Shown piece after piece: positions 45,900 through 57,871 of a stretch of DNA of 64,000 nt. The translations under genes were made by a program, and so were the position numbers. Positions within the stretch are counted from its first letter, which is position 1; the number at the start of each line of letters is the position of its first letter. Source of the DNA: Arenimonas daejeonensis (GTDB lineage Bacteria > Pseudomonadota > Gammaproteobacteria > Xanthomonadales > Xanthomonadaceae); NCBI RefSeq assembly GCF_007993735.1, contig NZ_CP042453.1, positions 2,418,001-2,482,000 of the forward strand, written 5' to 3'. The notes under the pieces were generated by a model. It searched no databases and was not told the origin of the DNA. It worked only from the letters and a program-made list of their open reading frames with translations.

Positions 45900-48637
45900 T
45901 CAGCCTTCCGCGGCTTCCTCGCGGATGCGCTCGGCCGCACGTTTCTGCGGCGGGCTCAACGATTCCTCCGGCGCCTCCAGCAGCGGCTGCACATAACGCG
46001 CACGCAGCTGCGCGGCCTCGGCCGGCTCGCCCGCTTCGGCCAGGGCATGCGACAGCGACCAGGCCGAGAGCACGGTGTCCGGATGTTCCTCGCCCAGCGC
46101 TTCCCGGCGCAGCTCGAGCTGCTCGCGGAAAGAGGCCACGGCACCCGGCCAGTCGCCGGTCTCGCCAGGGCGTCGCCCTGCACTGCCAGCGCCGCATGCA
46201 GCTGCGGGTTCTTCGGGCCCAGCACCTCGCGCGCGGCCGGCAGCACGGCGCGCACTTCGGCCAGGGCCTGTTCCGGTTGGCCGGCCCGGCGCAGGGTGCC
46301 GGCGTGGTTGATGCGCACGAACAGCGTGTCGGGATGGTCCGGACCCAGGATCCGGGTGCGGGCCGCGATGACCTGCGCCTCCATGGCCAGGCCTTCGTCG
46401 ATGCGCTCGCGGCGCACCAGCAGCGAGGACAGGTTCAGGCGCGAACGCAGGCTGTCGGTCGAATCGGGGCCGAGTACGCGTTCGCGCGCCTCGAGCACCT
46501 CGCGCATGGTCGCCTCGGCCTCGTCCAGGCGGCCCAGGTCGAGCAGCATGTTGCCGAGGTTGTTGCGCTGGTTGAGCGTGATCGGGTGTTCGGCGCCGAG
46601 GCGGCGCGACTGGATCTCGACCAGTTGCTGCTGCAGTTCGAGCGCCTGTTCCAGGTCGCCCATCATCGCCCGCATCACCGCCAGGTTGCTCATCGAGGCC
46701 AGCGTGTCCTCGTGTTCGGGGCCGATCACTTCGCGGCGCAGCGGATAGAGCCGCTCCATCGCCGCACGCGCCGTCGGCAGTTCGCCGGTGCGGGCCTGGG
46801 TGATGGCCAGGTTGTTGAGGATGACCAGAACCTTCGGATCGGATCCGCCACGCGCAGTCGCGGCGCGCGTGTACAGCGCCTGCTGCAGCTCGCGCGCGGC
46901 GACACGATCGCCCAGGGCCGCGATGGTTTCGCTCATCCGCAGTTCGATTGCCAGGCGCTGGTCGCCGTCCGGCGGCAGCGCGACCGACTGCGACATCACC
47001 TGCTCCATCAGCGCGTTCGCTTCCTTGGCCTTGGCGCTGGACAGCATCACGCCGGCCTGCTGGGTGCGCACCCGCAAGGTATCGGGATGTCCGGGGCCGA
47101 GCGCCTGTTCGCGGTAGTCGCCGACGCGGGTGTAGCCGGCCTCGGCGGCGGCGGCCAGGCCCAGGGCCTCGTGCACTTCGGCGACCGATTCGCGCAGGTC
47201 CGCGGCCAGTGCCGGCTGGTCGGCGAAATCGCGTTCGATCGCCGTTTCCGCGCTGGCGAGGATGTTGCGGTCGACCAGGCTGCGCGCCAGGTCGGCCGGG
47301 CTGGTGCGGGCCAGCAGCGCTTCGAGCGCCGGCACGCGTTCCGGGTCCACCTTGCCGAGCTGTTCGCGCAGGCCACTGGCCAGGCCGACGCCCATGGCCT
47401 CGATGTCCACGCCTTCGAGCATGGACTGCTGGAAGGCCACCACCCGCTCGAGTTCGGCGCTGCGCTGTTCGGCGATGGCGCGCTGTTCACGCGCCTGCTG
47501 CAGCCCGTAGAGCGACAGGCCAAGCCCGGCGATCAGCGCGGCAGCGACCGCGGCGGAAGCGGCGACGGCCAGTCGGTTGCGGGCGATGTACTTGCCCAGC
47601 ACGTAACGCCGGCTGTGCGGCACCGCCACCAGCGGCCGCCCCTCGAGGAAACGCCGCAGCTCGTCCGCCAGTTCGGCCGCCGACGAATAACGCTGGGCGC
47701 GGTCGCGGCGCATGGCCTTTAGCACCACCCAGTCCAACTCCGTCCTGAGCAGGCGCCGCAGCTGGGTCGGGCTGATGCCCAACTGTGTGGCGCGTGCGGC
47801 GGCCAGGCCCGGGGCCAGCGTGGCGATCTGTTCCGAAGGCGGCGGCACCGTGGTGCTGGCGGTATGCGGCGCGGCGCCGGTTTCCGTGCCCGCGCCCGGC
47901 CGGTGGCCCGCCAGCAGCTCCCACAGGATCACGCCCAGCGAATAGACGTCGCTGCGCGTATCCACCTCGGCGCCGGGTTCCAGGCCCGCCTGTTCCGGGC
48001 TCATGTAGTCGGGAGTTCCTGCGCGCTCGAGCTCGCCCACGCGTTCGCCCACGGCCAGTGAACGGCTGGCGGCGGTGGCGATGCCGAAGTCGATGATCTT
48101 GGGCAACGGCCGGCCGTCCACCTCCGCCACCAGGAGGTTGCCGGGCTTGAGGTCGCGGTGGATCACGCCCTTCTGGTGCGCGTGCTGCACGCCCTCGCAG
48201 ACCCGGATGAACAGCTCCAGGCGTTCGCGCAGGGGCAGCCTGCGCTGTTCGCAGAAACCGGTGAGCGCGCTGCCCTCGATGAATTCCATCGCGAAGAAGG
48301 GATGGCCCTCGGGCGTGGCGCCGGCATCGAATACCTGGGCGATGGCCGGGTGTTTCATCTGCGCCAGCAGCTGGCGCTCGACCTCGAAATAGGCCAGGTG
48401 ACGGGCGTCCAGCCGGCGCGCGTTGAGCAGCTTCAGGGCGACGGTGCGGTGCACCGGCTCCAACTGTTCGGCGCGATAGACCTCGCCCATGCCGCCGCGT
48501 CCGAGCAGGGCCTCGATGCGGTAGCGGCCCAGGCGCGTGCCGGCGGGCAACGCGCCTTCGGGCGCTGGCCCTGGACCGCCGGAACGGGTCGGCAGGGCTT
48601 CGGTGGGCGACAGGTCGTCCTGGCCTTGCGTCGTCAT
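45900..48637 (-). CDS. Serine/threonine protein kinase with TPR domain (frame interrupted)
   Basis: About 913 residues after correction. Cytoplasmic Hanks-type kinase domain (about 35-330): LGRGGMGEVYRAEQ, VALKLLNARR, catalytic loop VIHRDLKPGNLL, IIDFGIATA, activation segment AGTPDYMSPEQAG. One membrane helix (about 352-375, LAVAASAAVAAALIAGLG). The extracytoplasmic part holds many TPR-type repeats, such as LGPDHPDTLFVRINHAGTLR. The frame breaks at about 46165. One extra base gives LAETGDWPGAVASFREQLEL. All catalytic residues are present, so it should be active. Divergent from the FHA-GGDEF gene. Confidence 0.88.
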
Positions 48638-48742
48638 CGTGGGCTTTCCTTGGGGACGTGGCGATGTTACCCGATGCTCCGTGGCGGGCACCCGCCGGCG
48701 GGCTGGGCTAGACTCGACCTGCCGCCCTGTTCGACGTTTCCG

Positions 48743-49639
48743 ATGAGCCAGCGCGACTCCGATCCGATCACCACCCAGCTGACCCTGCTCAGCGGCGGTC
48801 CCCGCCGCAGCGGGCCGCGTTCTGCCTGCGTGGTGGTGATCCACGGCGAGGGCCTGGGCAAACGCGCCGACATCGAAGGCCAGCCCGTGGTCGTCGGCCG
48901 CTCGCAGGAAGCCGACCTGCACATCCCGCACAAGTCGGTGTCGCGCCAGCATTGCGAGATCCGCCGCGAGGGCGACGCCTACCGCATCCGCGACCTGGGG
49001 GCGACCAACCGCACGCGCGTCAACGAACAGCCGATCACCGAGACCCTGCTGGCCGACGGCGACCACATCACGCTGGGCGAATGCATCCTCAAGTTCATCA
49101 GCCACGCCAGCGTCGAGGCGCGCTACCACGAGGAGGTCTACCAGCTGGCCACCCACGACGCGCTGACCGAGCTCTACAACCGCCGGCACTTCGTCGAGCT
49201 GGTGGACAAGGAAATCGCGCGCGCGCTGCGCCACGACCGGCCGCTGGTGATGTGCATCATCGACGTGGACCTGTTCAAGCCGGTGAACGACCAGTACGGC
49301 CACATCGCCGGCGACGGCGTGCTGCGGCAGATGGCGGCGCTGGTGCGCGATTTCGTGCGCGGCGAGGACATCGCCGCGCGCATCGGCGGCGAGGAGTTCG
49401 CGGTGCTGCTGCCGGAGGCCAGCCTTGAGGCGGCACGTGCCTTCGCCGAGCGCCTGCGCGAAGCCATTGCACAGGCGGTCTTCGTGCTTGGCGGCGAAGA
49501 GCGGCGGCTGACCATCAGCATCGGCATCGCCGGCCTGGCGCCGTCGCGCACCGAACGCAGCACCCTGATGCAGGCGGCCGACGCCGCCCTCTACCGGGCC
49601 AAGGAAGAGGGCCGCAACCGCGTCTGCGTCGAGGCCTGA
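48743..49639 (+). CDS. FHA-domain diguanylate cyclase
   Basis: 298 residues. FHA domain at about 25-110: VVVGRSQEADLHIPHKSVSR then QHCEIRREGDAYRIRDLGAT, with the phosphothreonine-binding Arg/Ser/His pattern. GGDEF domain at about 135-298: DALTELYNRRHFVELVDKE, IIDVDLFKPVNDQYGHIAGD, and signature GGEEF in ARIGGEEFAVLLPEA, which is a functional variant. It should make c-di-GMP in response to binding a phosphorylated partner. It is read divergently from the Ser/Thr kinase gene across 105 bases. Confidence 0.9.
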   Translation: MSQRDSDPITTQLTLLSGGPRRSGPRSACVVVIHGEGLGKRADIEGQPVVVGRSQEADLHIPHKSVSRQHCEIRREGDAYRIRDLGATNRTRVNEQPITETLLADGDHITLGECILKFISHASVEARYHEEVYQLATHDALTELYNRRHFVELVDKEIARALRHDRPLVMCIIDVDLFKPVNDQYGHIAGDGVLRQMAALVRDFVRGEDIAARIGGEEFAVLLPEASLEAARAFAERLREAIAQAVFVLGGEERRLTISIGIAGLAPSRTERSTLMQAADAALYRAKEEGRNRVCVEA

Positions 49640-49645
49640 ACCGAA

Positions 49646-50884
49646 TCAGCCTTCCGGGCGCGCGGCGTAACGCCGGGCCACGTAATCGTCGATGACGCCC
49701 ACGAACTCGTCGGCGATGTTCTCGCCACGCAGGGTCATCGCTTTCTCGCCGTCGATGAACACCGGTGCCGACGGCGCCTCGCCGGTGCCCGGCAGCGAGA
49801 TGCCGATGTCGGCATGGCGCGATTCGCCCGGGCCGTTGACCACGCAGCCCATCACCGCCAGAGACAGGTTCTCGACGCCGGGGTATTTGAGTTTCCAGAC
49901 TGGCATCTGCCCGCGCACATGCTCCTGCACCTTCTGCGCCAGCACCTGGAAGAATTCCGAGGTGGTGCGGCCGCAGCCCGGGCAGGCGGTGACCAGCGGT
50001 GTGAACGCGCGCAGGCCCATGGTCTGCAGCAGTTCCTGCGCCACCTGCACTTCCAGCGTGCGTGGCGCGCCTGGTTCGGGCGTGAGCGAGATGCGGATGG
50101 TGTCACCGATGCCTTCCTGCATCAGCACCGCCAGCGCGGCACTGGAAGCGACCATGCCCTTGCTGCCCATGCCGGCCTCGGTAAGGCCCAGGTGCAGCGG
50201 GAAATCGGAACGCGTGGCCAGGTCGCGGTAGACCGCCACCAGCTCCTGCACGCCGCTGACCTTGGCCGACAGCACGATGCGGTCGCGGCCCAGGCCGATC
50301 TCCACCGCCCGTTCGGCCGATTCCAGCGCCGACACCACCAGGGCCTCGCGCAGCACGCGCGCGGCGTCCCAGGGTTCGGCGCGGGCGTGGTTCTCATCCA
50401 TCAGGCGCGCCGCCAGGGCCTGGTCCAGCGAACCCCAGTTGACGCCGATGCGCACCGGTTTGCCGTACCTGATCGCCATCTCGACGATGGCCGCGAACTG
50501 GGTGTCGCGCTTCTTGCCGAAGCCGACGTTGCCCGGGTTGATGCGGTACTTGGCCAGCGCCTCGGCGCAGGCCGGTTCGGACGCCAGCAGGCGGTCGCCG
50601 TTGTAGTGGAAGTCGCCGACGATCGGCACCGGCACGTTCATCATGTCGAGCTTTTCGCGGATGCGCGGCACCGCGGCGGCGGACTCGGGATTGTTCACCG
50701 TCACGCGCACCAGTTCCGAGCCGGCGCGCCAAAGTTCCGCCACCTGCTTCACCGTGGCATTGACGTCGGCGGTGTCGGTGTTGGTCATGGACTGCACGAC
50801 CACCGGCGCGCCGCCGCCGATCAATACCTTGTCCACGGCGACCGCGCGGGTGGCGCGGCGCGGTTTCGCGGCGGCTTCGCTCAT
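49646..50884 (-). CDS. ispG: 4-hydroxy-3-methylbut-2-enyl-diphosphate synthase
   Basis: 412 residues, the penultimate MEP isoprenoid step. [20 protein letters not shown] at the N-terminus, [29 protein letters not shown] [14 protein letters not shown]. The 4Fe-4S ligands are [12 protein letters not shown] and the downstream Cys in [17 protein letters not shown]. The ATG at 50884 overlaps the stop of the upstream PilZ-like gene. An intact frame. Confidence 0.96.
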   Translation of the reverse strand: MSEAAAKPRRATRAVAVDKVLIGGGAPVVVQSMTNTDTADVNATVKQVAELWRAGSELVRVTVNNPESAAAVPRIREKLDMMNVPVPIVGDFHYNGDRLLASEPACAEALAKYRINPGNVGFGKKRDTQFAAIVEMAIRYGKPVRIGVNWGSLDQALAARLMDENHARAEPWDAARVLREALVVSALESAERAVEIGLGRDRIVLSAKVSGVQELVAVYRDLATRSDFPLHLGLTEAGMGSKGMVASSAALAVLMQEGIGDTIRISLTPEPGAPRTLEVQVAQELLQTMGLRAFTPLVTACPGCGRTTSEFFQVLAQKVQEHVRGQMPVWKLKYPGVENLSLAVMGCVVNGPGESRHADIGISLPGTGEAPSAPVFIDGEKAMTLRGENIADEFVGVIDDYVARRYAARPEG

Positions 50885-52527
50885 GCCGCGGCTCCGGCCG
50901 CCGCCGATTGGCGTTCGCCCAGCAGCACGTAGTCGCCGGCGTTCAGCAGCACCTCGACCTCGGGCAGCAGGTCTGGGCCGCGCGTGCCGATTTCCGGGAA
51001 CTGGCCGTCCATGTCGTGGATCACCTCGACCCGGCTGCCGGACTCGATCACGGCATTGGACAGGAAACAGCGGCCAGCGCCCGGCTCCATCGGCACGATC
51101 TCCACCGCGCGGCTGACCTGGCGGCTGCCGCCATCGGCACTGACCACGCGCAACGCGACCGCGCTGCCGCGCCGCGACAGCAGTTCCACGCCTGCCGACA
51201 GCCCGCCGTCGTCCTCATAACGCAGCCAACGCATCACGCCGACCATCCAGTCCTGTTCCCCGCCATCCTCGCCGAAGCTCAGGCCGACCAGTTCGCCGAC
51301 GCGGGCGCGTACCTGTTCGGCGTTTTCCCAGGTCATGCGGTAGCCACCCAGACTCTGGTCCAGCACCTTGCCGGTGAAACGCGCGACCTTGGCCATGCCC
51401 GCGCCGCCCTGGGTCCAGGCTGCGCCGGCGATGACATGCACGGTGCCCTGTGCGGACTGGCGCATGAAGGTGTCGAAGTCGCGCTGGCCGGCCAGGAAAT
51501 AATGCAGTCCGCTCAGGCCCAGCACGGTGTCCAGGCCGTGACCGGCCGGCAGCCGCACCAGGCCGCGCGCGGCGATCTGGCCGAAGGCGCGGCGCAGGCG
51601 CAGCAGCAGGTCGTTGCCGACCCGGACGCCATGGCCCGCGGCCGGCACCAGTTCGGACTGGCCGTCTTGGACGCGCGCCAGCGCCCGTTCGATGTCTTCG
51701 GCGAACGCACGCAGGTCCAACCAGAGCGAATGGGTCTCGTCACTCGCACCGGGACCGGGGCCGCGGTCCGCATCATCGGGCACCACCGGCGCCAGGCCAT
51801 CGGGCGCATGCTCCGCAAGGCTGCAGCGCGATACGTAGCCGCGGGCGATCGGCCACAGCGTGTCCTGCTCTGCCTGGCCGAAGGCGTAGGGGTTCACCGA
51901 GGCCATCAGCAGGGTCTGCAGGTAAACGGTGTGCACATCCATGCTGCCGCCGGCCGCGCGGTCATCCACCGACTTGCGGTCCAGTTTCAGGCTGACCGCA
52001 AAACGGTGCCACGGTGCAGTCCCTGCCAGGCACCCGCGCCCGGCGCACGGTAGACGCGCCAGGCCAGCGCCAGCGCGCGAATAATGCCAGGCGGCGCGTT
52101 CCAGCGCCTGCACCACGCCGCCGCCGCGCAGGAACGGCACCGTGCCGGACGGCGCACAGGCTTCAGCGGCCGACTTGCGGTAACCATGCGCGAGCAGCAG
52201 GTGGAAATTTTCAGCGACCGCTGCGGCACGCGCCTTGTCGGGCGGCAGCGGCAGCGGGTTGGCGGTGAACTGGCGCTCGAGCAGGGTGACCGTTTCCAGC
52301 ACGGCGGCCCGCAGTTCCTCCAGCGCCCCCAGGCGCTGGGCGCCGTCCAGCTTCTGGGCCAGCAGGCTGTCCAGGGCGCGCGCCAGTTCCTGTTCCGACG
52401 CCTGCGCGTTGGCGCGCGGCAATGCCGCCACCCAGGCCTTCACTTTGCGCGGCTCGGCGGCGAAGGTGCCCGGGGCGCCACTGCCCCGGGGCAGATCGTC
52501 ACAGAGCCTTCGGTAGCTATCGCTCAT
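50881..52527 (-). CDS. PilZ-like domain protein, possible c-di-GMP effector (two compensating indels)
   Basis: 548 residues. The N-terminal two-thirds is helical without a recognised family. The C-terminal about 180 residues form a beta-rich region with [17 protein letters not shown] and [20 protein letters not shown], resembling PilZ-type proteins found beside ispG in xanthomonads. A stretch between about 52075 and 52011 reads as implausible Gly/Ala/Arg-rich sequence. The alternative frame there gives [20 protein letters not shown], a better protein segment. One inserted and one lost base would explain this without breaking the ORF. Role inferred. Confidence 0.6.
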   Translation of the reverse strand: MSDSYRRLCDDLPRGSGAPGTFAAEPRKVKAWVAALPRANAQASEQELARALDSLLAQKLDGAQRLGALEELRAAVLETVTLLERQFTANPLPLPPDKARAAAVAENFHLLLAHGYRKSAAEACAPSGTVPFLRGGGVVQALERAAWHYSRAGAGLARLPCAGRGCLAGTAPWHRFAVSLKLDRKSVDDRAAGGSMDVHTVYLQTLLMASVNPYAFGQAEQDTLWPIARGYVSRCSLAEHAPDGLAPVVPDDADRGPGPGASDETHSLWLDLRAFAEDIERALARVQDGQSELVPAAGHGVRVGNDLLLRLRRAFGQIAARGLVRLPAGHGLDTVLGLSGLHYFLAGQRDFDTFMRQSAQGTVHVIAGAAWTQGGAGMAKVARFTGKVLDQSLGGYRMTWENAEQVRARVGELVGLSFGEDGGEQDWMVGVMRWLRYEDDGGLSAGVELLSRRGSAVALRVVSADGGSRQVSRAVEIVPMEPGAGRCFLSNAVIESGSRVEVIHDMDGQFPEIGTRGPDLLPEVEVLLNAGDYVLLGERQSAAAGAAA

Positions 52528-52630
52528 CGTGGGTCCTCATGGAGGGACAGTTTAGACCGGCGCGGGGCAATCCCCTACTCCGTCCCCGAACGTGGCGCGG
52601 TATCCTGTCAGGCCGTCCCCGGCCCGCCCC

Positions 52631-53984
52631 ATGTCCCAGCTCGCCCGCGAACGCCAGGTGTTGCGCCCGTCCCAGCTCAATGCGCTGGCACGGGACCTGC
52701 TGGAAGGCAGCTTCCCGCAGGTCTGGGTCGAGGGCGAGATCAGCAACTTCTCTCGGCCGGCGTCCGGGCACGCCTACTTCACGCTGAAGGATGAACGTGC
52801 CCAGGTGCGCTGCGCGCTGTTCAAGCCCAGGGCCCAGTCGCTGCGTTTCATTCCGCGCGATGGCATGCAGGTGCTGGCGCGCGGCCGCCTGACGCTGTAC
52901 GAAGCGCGCGGCGACTACCAGCTGGTGCTCGACCACCTGGAGGAAGCCGGCGAAGGCGCGCTGCGCCGCGCCTTCGAGCTGCTCAAGCAGAAGCTGGCGG
53001 CCGAGGGCCTGTTCGACGCCGACCGCAAGCGGGTTCTGCCGGCCTTCCCGCGCCACCTCGGCGTGATCACCTCGCCACGCGGCGCCGCGGTCCGCGACGT
53101 GCTGAGCGTGCTGGGCCGGCGTTTCCCGCTGCTGCCGGTGGACGTGCTGCCGGTGCCCGTGCAGGGCGACGGCGCGGCCAGCCAGATCCTGGAGATGCTG
53201 CGCCGCGCGGCTGCCTGCGGGCGTTACGACGTGCTGCTGCTCACCCGCGGCGGCGGTTCGCTGGAGGACCTCTGGGCCTTCAACGACGAAGCCCTGGCAC
53301 GCGCGATCGCCGCCTCGCCGGTGCCGGTGGTTTCCGCCGTCGGCCACGAGATCGACACCAGCCTGAGCGACTTCGCCGCCGACCTGCGCGCGCCGACGCC
53401 GTCCGCGGCGGCCGAACTGCTGGTGCCTGAACGCGGCGAACTGATGGCGCGGCTGCGGCAACGGCAGGCCCAGCTGCAGGCGCTGATCACCCGCGCCAAC
53501 ACCGCGCGCGCCCAACGTATCGACCAGGCCTTCCTCAAACTGCAGGCACTGCGCCCGCAGCTGCGGCTGGAACGTGGCCGTGGCCGGTTGATGGCGCTGC
53601 GGCGCCGGCTCGACCTCGCGCTGCAACAGCCCGTCGGCCAGCGTGCCGAACGCCTGGCGCGCCTGCTGCGGCGCCTGGACCAGTCGCATCCACGCCGCCG
53701 CCTGCAGGACCACGCCCATCGCCTGCAGCTGCTTCGCCAGCAACTGCAGCAGGCCCCTCCCCGGTTGCTGCAGCAACGCCGGCTGCAGGTGCAGGGCCTG
53801 GCGCGCGCACTGGAAAGTGTCAGCCCCCTTGCGACCCCTGGGACGCGGTTACGCCATCCTGCAGCACCCGGCCGACGCTCGCGTGGTCCGCGACCCCGGC
53901 CAGGTGGAGCCCGGCGAGCTGCTGCAGGCGCGGTTGGCCGAAGGCCGGCTGTTGCTGCGGGTTGAAGTCGACCCCGAAGGCTAG
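52631..53984 (+). CDS. xseA: Exodeoxyribonuclease VII large subunit (frame interrupted)
   Basis: About 450 residues after correction. OB-fold N-terminus ([20 protein letters not shown] then [18 protein letters not shown]), then the catalytic XseA core: [70 protein letters not shown]. The frame breaks at the CCCC of 53835-53838. Removing one base restores [20 protein letters not shown] and the end [11 protein letters not shown] 52631 fits family starts; a frame start at 52592 lacks support. Degrades single-stranded DNA to oligonucleotides. Confidence 0.92.
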
Positions 53985-55437
53985 TCGACAGGCGGCCCGA
54001 TAGCGCCGAGGCGCACCGGGCTGGCGAATTCGACTCCATGCGTCCGGCCGTGCTTGGCGCGGTACATCGCCTCGTCGGCCTTTCGCAGCAGGACTTCCGA
54101 CTGGTCGCCGTCCTCCGGGAACCGGGCGATACCGATGCTGGCGCCCACCACCAGCCACTGGCCATCGATCGGCACCGGCCGGCTGATCGCCGACTGCACG
54201 CGCACGGCGACGGCGCGCAGCCATTCCTCGTCCACGCTGCCGTCGGTCGGCACCAGCACCAGGAATTCGTCGCCGCCCATGCGCGCCACCACGTCGCCCG
54301 GGCGCACCGACTCGCTCAGGCGCCGGCCGATCGCCGCCAGCAGGTGGTCGCCGGCGGCATGGCCATAGGTGTCATTCACCGGCTTGAAACCGTCCAGATC
54401 GAAGGACAGCAGCGCGAACGCGCCGCCGCCGCGCCGCCCGCGCGCGATCATGCGTGCCAGCTGCTGCAGCGCCCAGCGGCGGTTGGGCAGGTTGGTCAGC
54501 GAATCCATGCCCGCCAGCCGGCGGATGCGCTGGCGGTCGTACAGGATGCGCGCGGTGGCGAGACCGGCCAGCACGCTCAATGCCAGGCGGAACAGGAAAC
54601 CGGGCATGCGCCACAGCGGACGCGCATGCCAACCTTCGATCGGCTCGGCCGAGATAAGCCAACTGCCGCCGGGCAGCAGCACGGGGTCTTCACGGCGCCT
54701 GCCTGGTCGCGCAAGGGTTCGCCGCGGATCAACACCCCGCCCGGCCCGGAGGCATCCCGACCGACGATGCGGATCCGCATGTCGCGTTCGAGCTTGCGGA
54801 TGCCGGCGTCGCGCATGGTCTGCTCATAGTCCAGCGTCACGCTGACCGCGCCCCAGAGCCTGGGCACACCGTCGCGGTTCACCCATAGCGGGACGCGCAC
54901 CGCCAGCGTGCTGCCACCCTGGACCCGTTCGAACGGACCCGCGAGCACGGGTGCGTCGTCGCTGATGGCGCGCAGTACGGCATGCTTCTGCACGGCATCG
55001 TCGAGCAGATTGAGACCTATGGCGGCTTCGTTGCCTTCGGCCGGAAAGACGTTGCGCACCACGAAGCCGGGCGCCAGGGAAAGACTGAGCAACCGCCGCT
55101 CCTCGCGCAGCAGTTCCAGCGCCGCCTTTTCGAACTCCCGTTCCGTGATGCCTTCCTGCACGACCACGTTCACGCCCAGGCCCTTTGCCATGGCCACGCA
55201 GGCGTAGATGTCCGTCTCGAGTTTGGCGCGGAAATTGGACAGGTCGCGCTGCACTTCCGAGCGCCGGTTGCTGATCTCGCGCTGGCGTTCCAACTGCGCC
55301 GAGTTGATGCTGAAGTACAGGCCCATCAGCAGTACGCCCAGGCCGGCGAACAGATGCCGGCCCGGCCGGAGCCAGGCCCCCGCCGAATGCACGGGATCGC
55401 TGTCGGCCGGCGGCAGGGGTGTCTGGCGGGAACCCAT
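53981..55437 (-). CDS. Membrane diguanylate cyclase with sensor domain (frame interrupted)
   Basis: About 485 residues after correction. Membrane segment at about 28-47 (HLFAGLGVLLMGLYFSINSA), a periplasmic CHASE-like sensor (about 50-290, with LAPGFVVRNVFPAEGNEAAI), a second membrane segment (GFLFRLALSVLAGLATARIL), and GGDEF: DSLTNLPNRRWALQQLARM, SFDLDGFKPVNDTYGHAAGD, ARMGGDEFLVLVPTDG. The GGDEF signature is intact, so it should be active. The frame breaks at about 54686; one extra base gives VKDPVLLPGGSWLISAEPI. Divergent from the sigma-factor gene. Confidence 0.87.
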
Positions 55438-55502
55438 GCCCGCCAATCTACACCCGGGCGGCCGGCTTCACCGCCGTGGCGAAAGTCCGTAGGCTTCAGG
55501 GC

Positions 55503-56051
55503 ATGCAGGCCGAGCCGACCGACGAGGAACTGATGCTGGCCTACGGGGCCGGCGACGTCGCCGCCTTCCAGACCCTGTATTCCCGGCACCGCGGCCCGCT
55601 GTTCCGGCACCTGGGACGGCAGGTGCGCGACACGGCCCTGGCCGAGGAGCTGTTCCAGGACGTCTGGCAGCGGGTGATCACCGCCCGCGAACGCTACCGG
55701 CCTGACGCGAAGTTCGGCACCTGGCTCTACCAGATCGCCCACAACCGGGTCGCTGACCATTGGCGGGCCAAACAGCACCGCCCGGACGCGCCCGGCGACG
55801 CCGACGAGCTGGCGTCGCGCGTGCCCGACCCGGAAACGCCCGAGCGCCAGCTGTCGTCCTTCGAGGAGCGCCGCCGCCTGCAGCTGGCGCTGGAGGAACT
55901 GCCCGAGGACCAGCGCGAGGTGGTGCTGCTGCGGCTGGAACAGGAACTGAGCCTGGAGGAGATCGGCGAGATCACCGGCGTCGGCCGTGAAACCGTGAAA
56001 TCGCGGCTGCGATACGCCATGGACAAGCTGCGCGCGAGGCTGCGGCCATGA
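55503..56051 (+). CDS. ECF-type RNA polymerase sigma factor
   Basis: 182 residues. Region 2: DEELMLAYGAGDVAAFQTLY then LFQDVWQRVITARERYRPDA and FGTWLYQIAHNRVADHWR. Region 4: LPEDQREVVLLRLEQELSLE then EIGEITGVGRETVKSRLRYA. Start ATG at 55503. It is the first gene of an operon with a VWA lipoprotein and a membrane protein that probably acts as anti-sigma factor, so it is likely released by an envelope signal. No target promoters can be assigned. Confidence 0.92.
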   Translation: MQAEPTDEELMLAYGAGDVAAFQTLYSRHRGPLFRHLGRQVRDTALAEELFQDVWQRVITARERYRPDAKFGTWLYQIAHNRVADHWRAKQHRPDAPGDADELASRVPDPETPERQLSSFEERRRLQLALEELPEDQREVVLLRLEQELSLEEIGEITGVGRETVKSRLRYAMDKLRARLRP

Positions 56052-56116
56052 CCGGTCAACCCCGTTTCCCGCATCCGGCCGTTGACAGGGGCACCACCCA
56101 GGCCAGGAGCCTCGCC

Positions 56117-57864
56117 ATGCGTCCGTTGCTGATCAGCTGTCTCGCCCTTGCCGTCGCCGCCGGCTGCGCCAAGAAGACCGAAACCAAAGAAGAGGCCGGC
56201 CCGTCATCGGCCTCGCTGGATGCCGTCGAAGTCACCGGCAGCCGGCTCGCCGACGCGAACGCCGCTGCCGCAGGCGCCGCGTCGTCCGAACGCGACCGCG
56301 CACTGCAGCGCCAGGAATCGCGCAAGGTCCGCGTTGCCGCCGAACCCATGGCGATGGCGCCGCCCCCGGCACCTGTCGCCCACTTCGCGCAGCCGCGGGC
56401 GCCGATGATGCCGGCACCGGCGGAATCAACACCGAAAACTACGCCGAGTTCGAAGACAACGGCATAGTGCGCACAGTCGAAAACCCGGTGTCCACCTTCT
56501 CAATCGACGTCGACACCGGCAGCTACAGCAATGTGCGCCGGATGCTCGCACAAGGCCAGTTGCCGCCCAAGGACGCGGTGCGGGTCGAAGAGATGGTGAA
56601 CTACTTCGACTATGGCTACGCCGGCCCGGCCGACCGCAGCCAGCCCTTCCGCGTCAGCACCGAACTCGCGCCCGCGCCCTGGAACGGCAAGCGCCTGCTG
56701 ATGCAGGTCGGCATCCAGGGTTACGACGTTGCGCGCAACGAGATCCCGGCAGCCAACCTGGTGTTCCTGATCGACACCTCCGGCTCGATGGCCGACCCCG
56801 ACAAACTGCCACTGCTGAAGGAAAGCTTCCGGCAGATGGTGCCCCGGCTGCGCGCGCAGGACCGCGTCTCGATCGTCGTCTACGCCGGCAGCGCCGGCCT
56901 GGTGCTGCCGCCCACGCCCGGCGACCGCCACGGCGAGATCCTGGACGCGCTCGGCCGCCTGGAAGCCGGTGGTTCCACCAACGGCGGCGAAGGCATCGAC
57001 CTGGCGTACGCGATGGCGAAACAGTCCTTCATCACCGGCGGCGTGAACCGCATCGTGCTGGCCACCGACGGCGACTTCAACGTCGGCATCCATGACGAGC
57101 GCGCCCTCGAAACCAAGGTCGAGACCGGCCGCAAGACCGGCATCGCGCTGACCACGCTGGGCTTCGGCCAGGGCAACTACAACGAAGCGCTGGCGGAAAA
57201 GCTGGCCGACGTCGGCGACGGCAACCACGCCTACATCGACAACCTGATGGAAGGCCGCAAGGTGCTGGTCGAGGAAATGAGCTCGACCCTGATGACCATC
57301 GCCAGCGACGTGAAGATCCAGGTCGAGTTCAACCCGGCGATGGTGGCCGAGTACCGCCTGATCGGCTACGAGAACCGCGCCCTGGCCCGCGAGGACTTCA
57401 ACAACGACCAGGTGGACGCCGGCGAGATCGGCGCCGGCCATGACGTGACCGCGATCTACGAAGTGTGCCTGGTCGGCATGGGCTGCAGTGCCAGCGACCC
57501 GCTGCGTTATTCCGCGCCAGCCCTGGTCGAGGGCAAGGGCCAGGAACTGGCCTTCCTCAAGCTGCGCTACAAGCAGCCGGGCAATGACCGCAGCGTGCTG
57601 ATGGAACGGCCGGTCACGCGTCGCGACGTGAAGATGGAAGCCGGCGAAAGCCTGCGTTTCGCGGCCGCGGTGGCCGCCTACGCCGACCTGCTGCGCGGTG
57701 GCGAAAACATGAACGGATTCACCTGGGACCAGGTCGAAACCCTCGCCCGCAGCGCCCGCGGGAACGATCCCTGGGGCTACCGGTCGGAGTTCTTGCAACT
57801 GCTCTCCCAGGCGCGCAGCCTGAGCGCCGCCCACGATCCGGCCATCGCGATCAGTACGGAGTAA
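56117..57864 (+). CDS. VWA-domain lipoprotein, YfbK-like (frame interrupted)
   Basis: About 582 residues after correction. Lipobox ALAVAAGCAKK near residue 17. A short low-complexity region with LDAVEVTGSRLAD follows. Then a von Willebrand-type N-terminal domain (FSIDVDTGSYSNVRRMLAQG) and a VWA domain with the MIDAS motif FLIDTSGSMADPDK. The C-terminal YfbK-type domain ends SLSAAHDPAIAISTE. The frame breaks at 56417-56420; one extra base gives PGGINTENYAEFEDNGIVR. AGGAG is 7 bases before the ATG. Probably an outer-membrane protein binding a partner via Mg2+. Confidence 0.87.
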
Positions 57865-57871
57865 ACACGAC

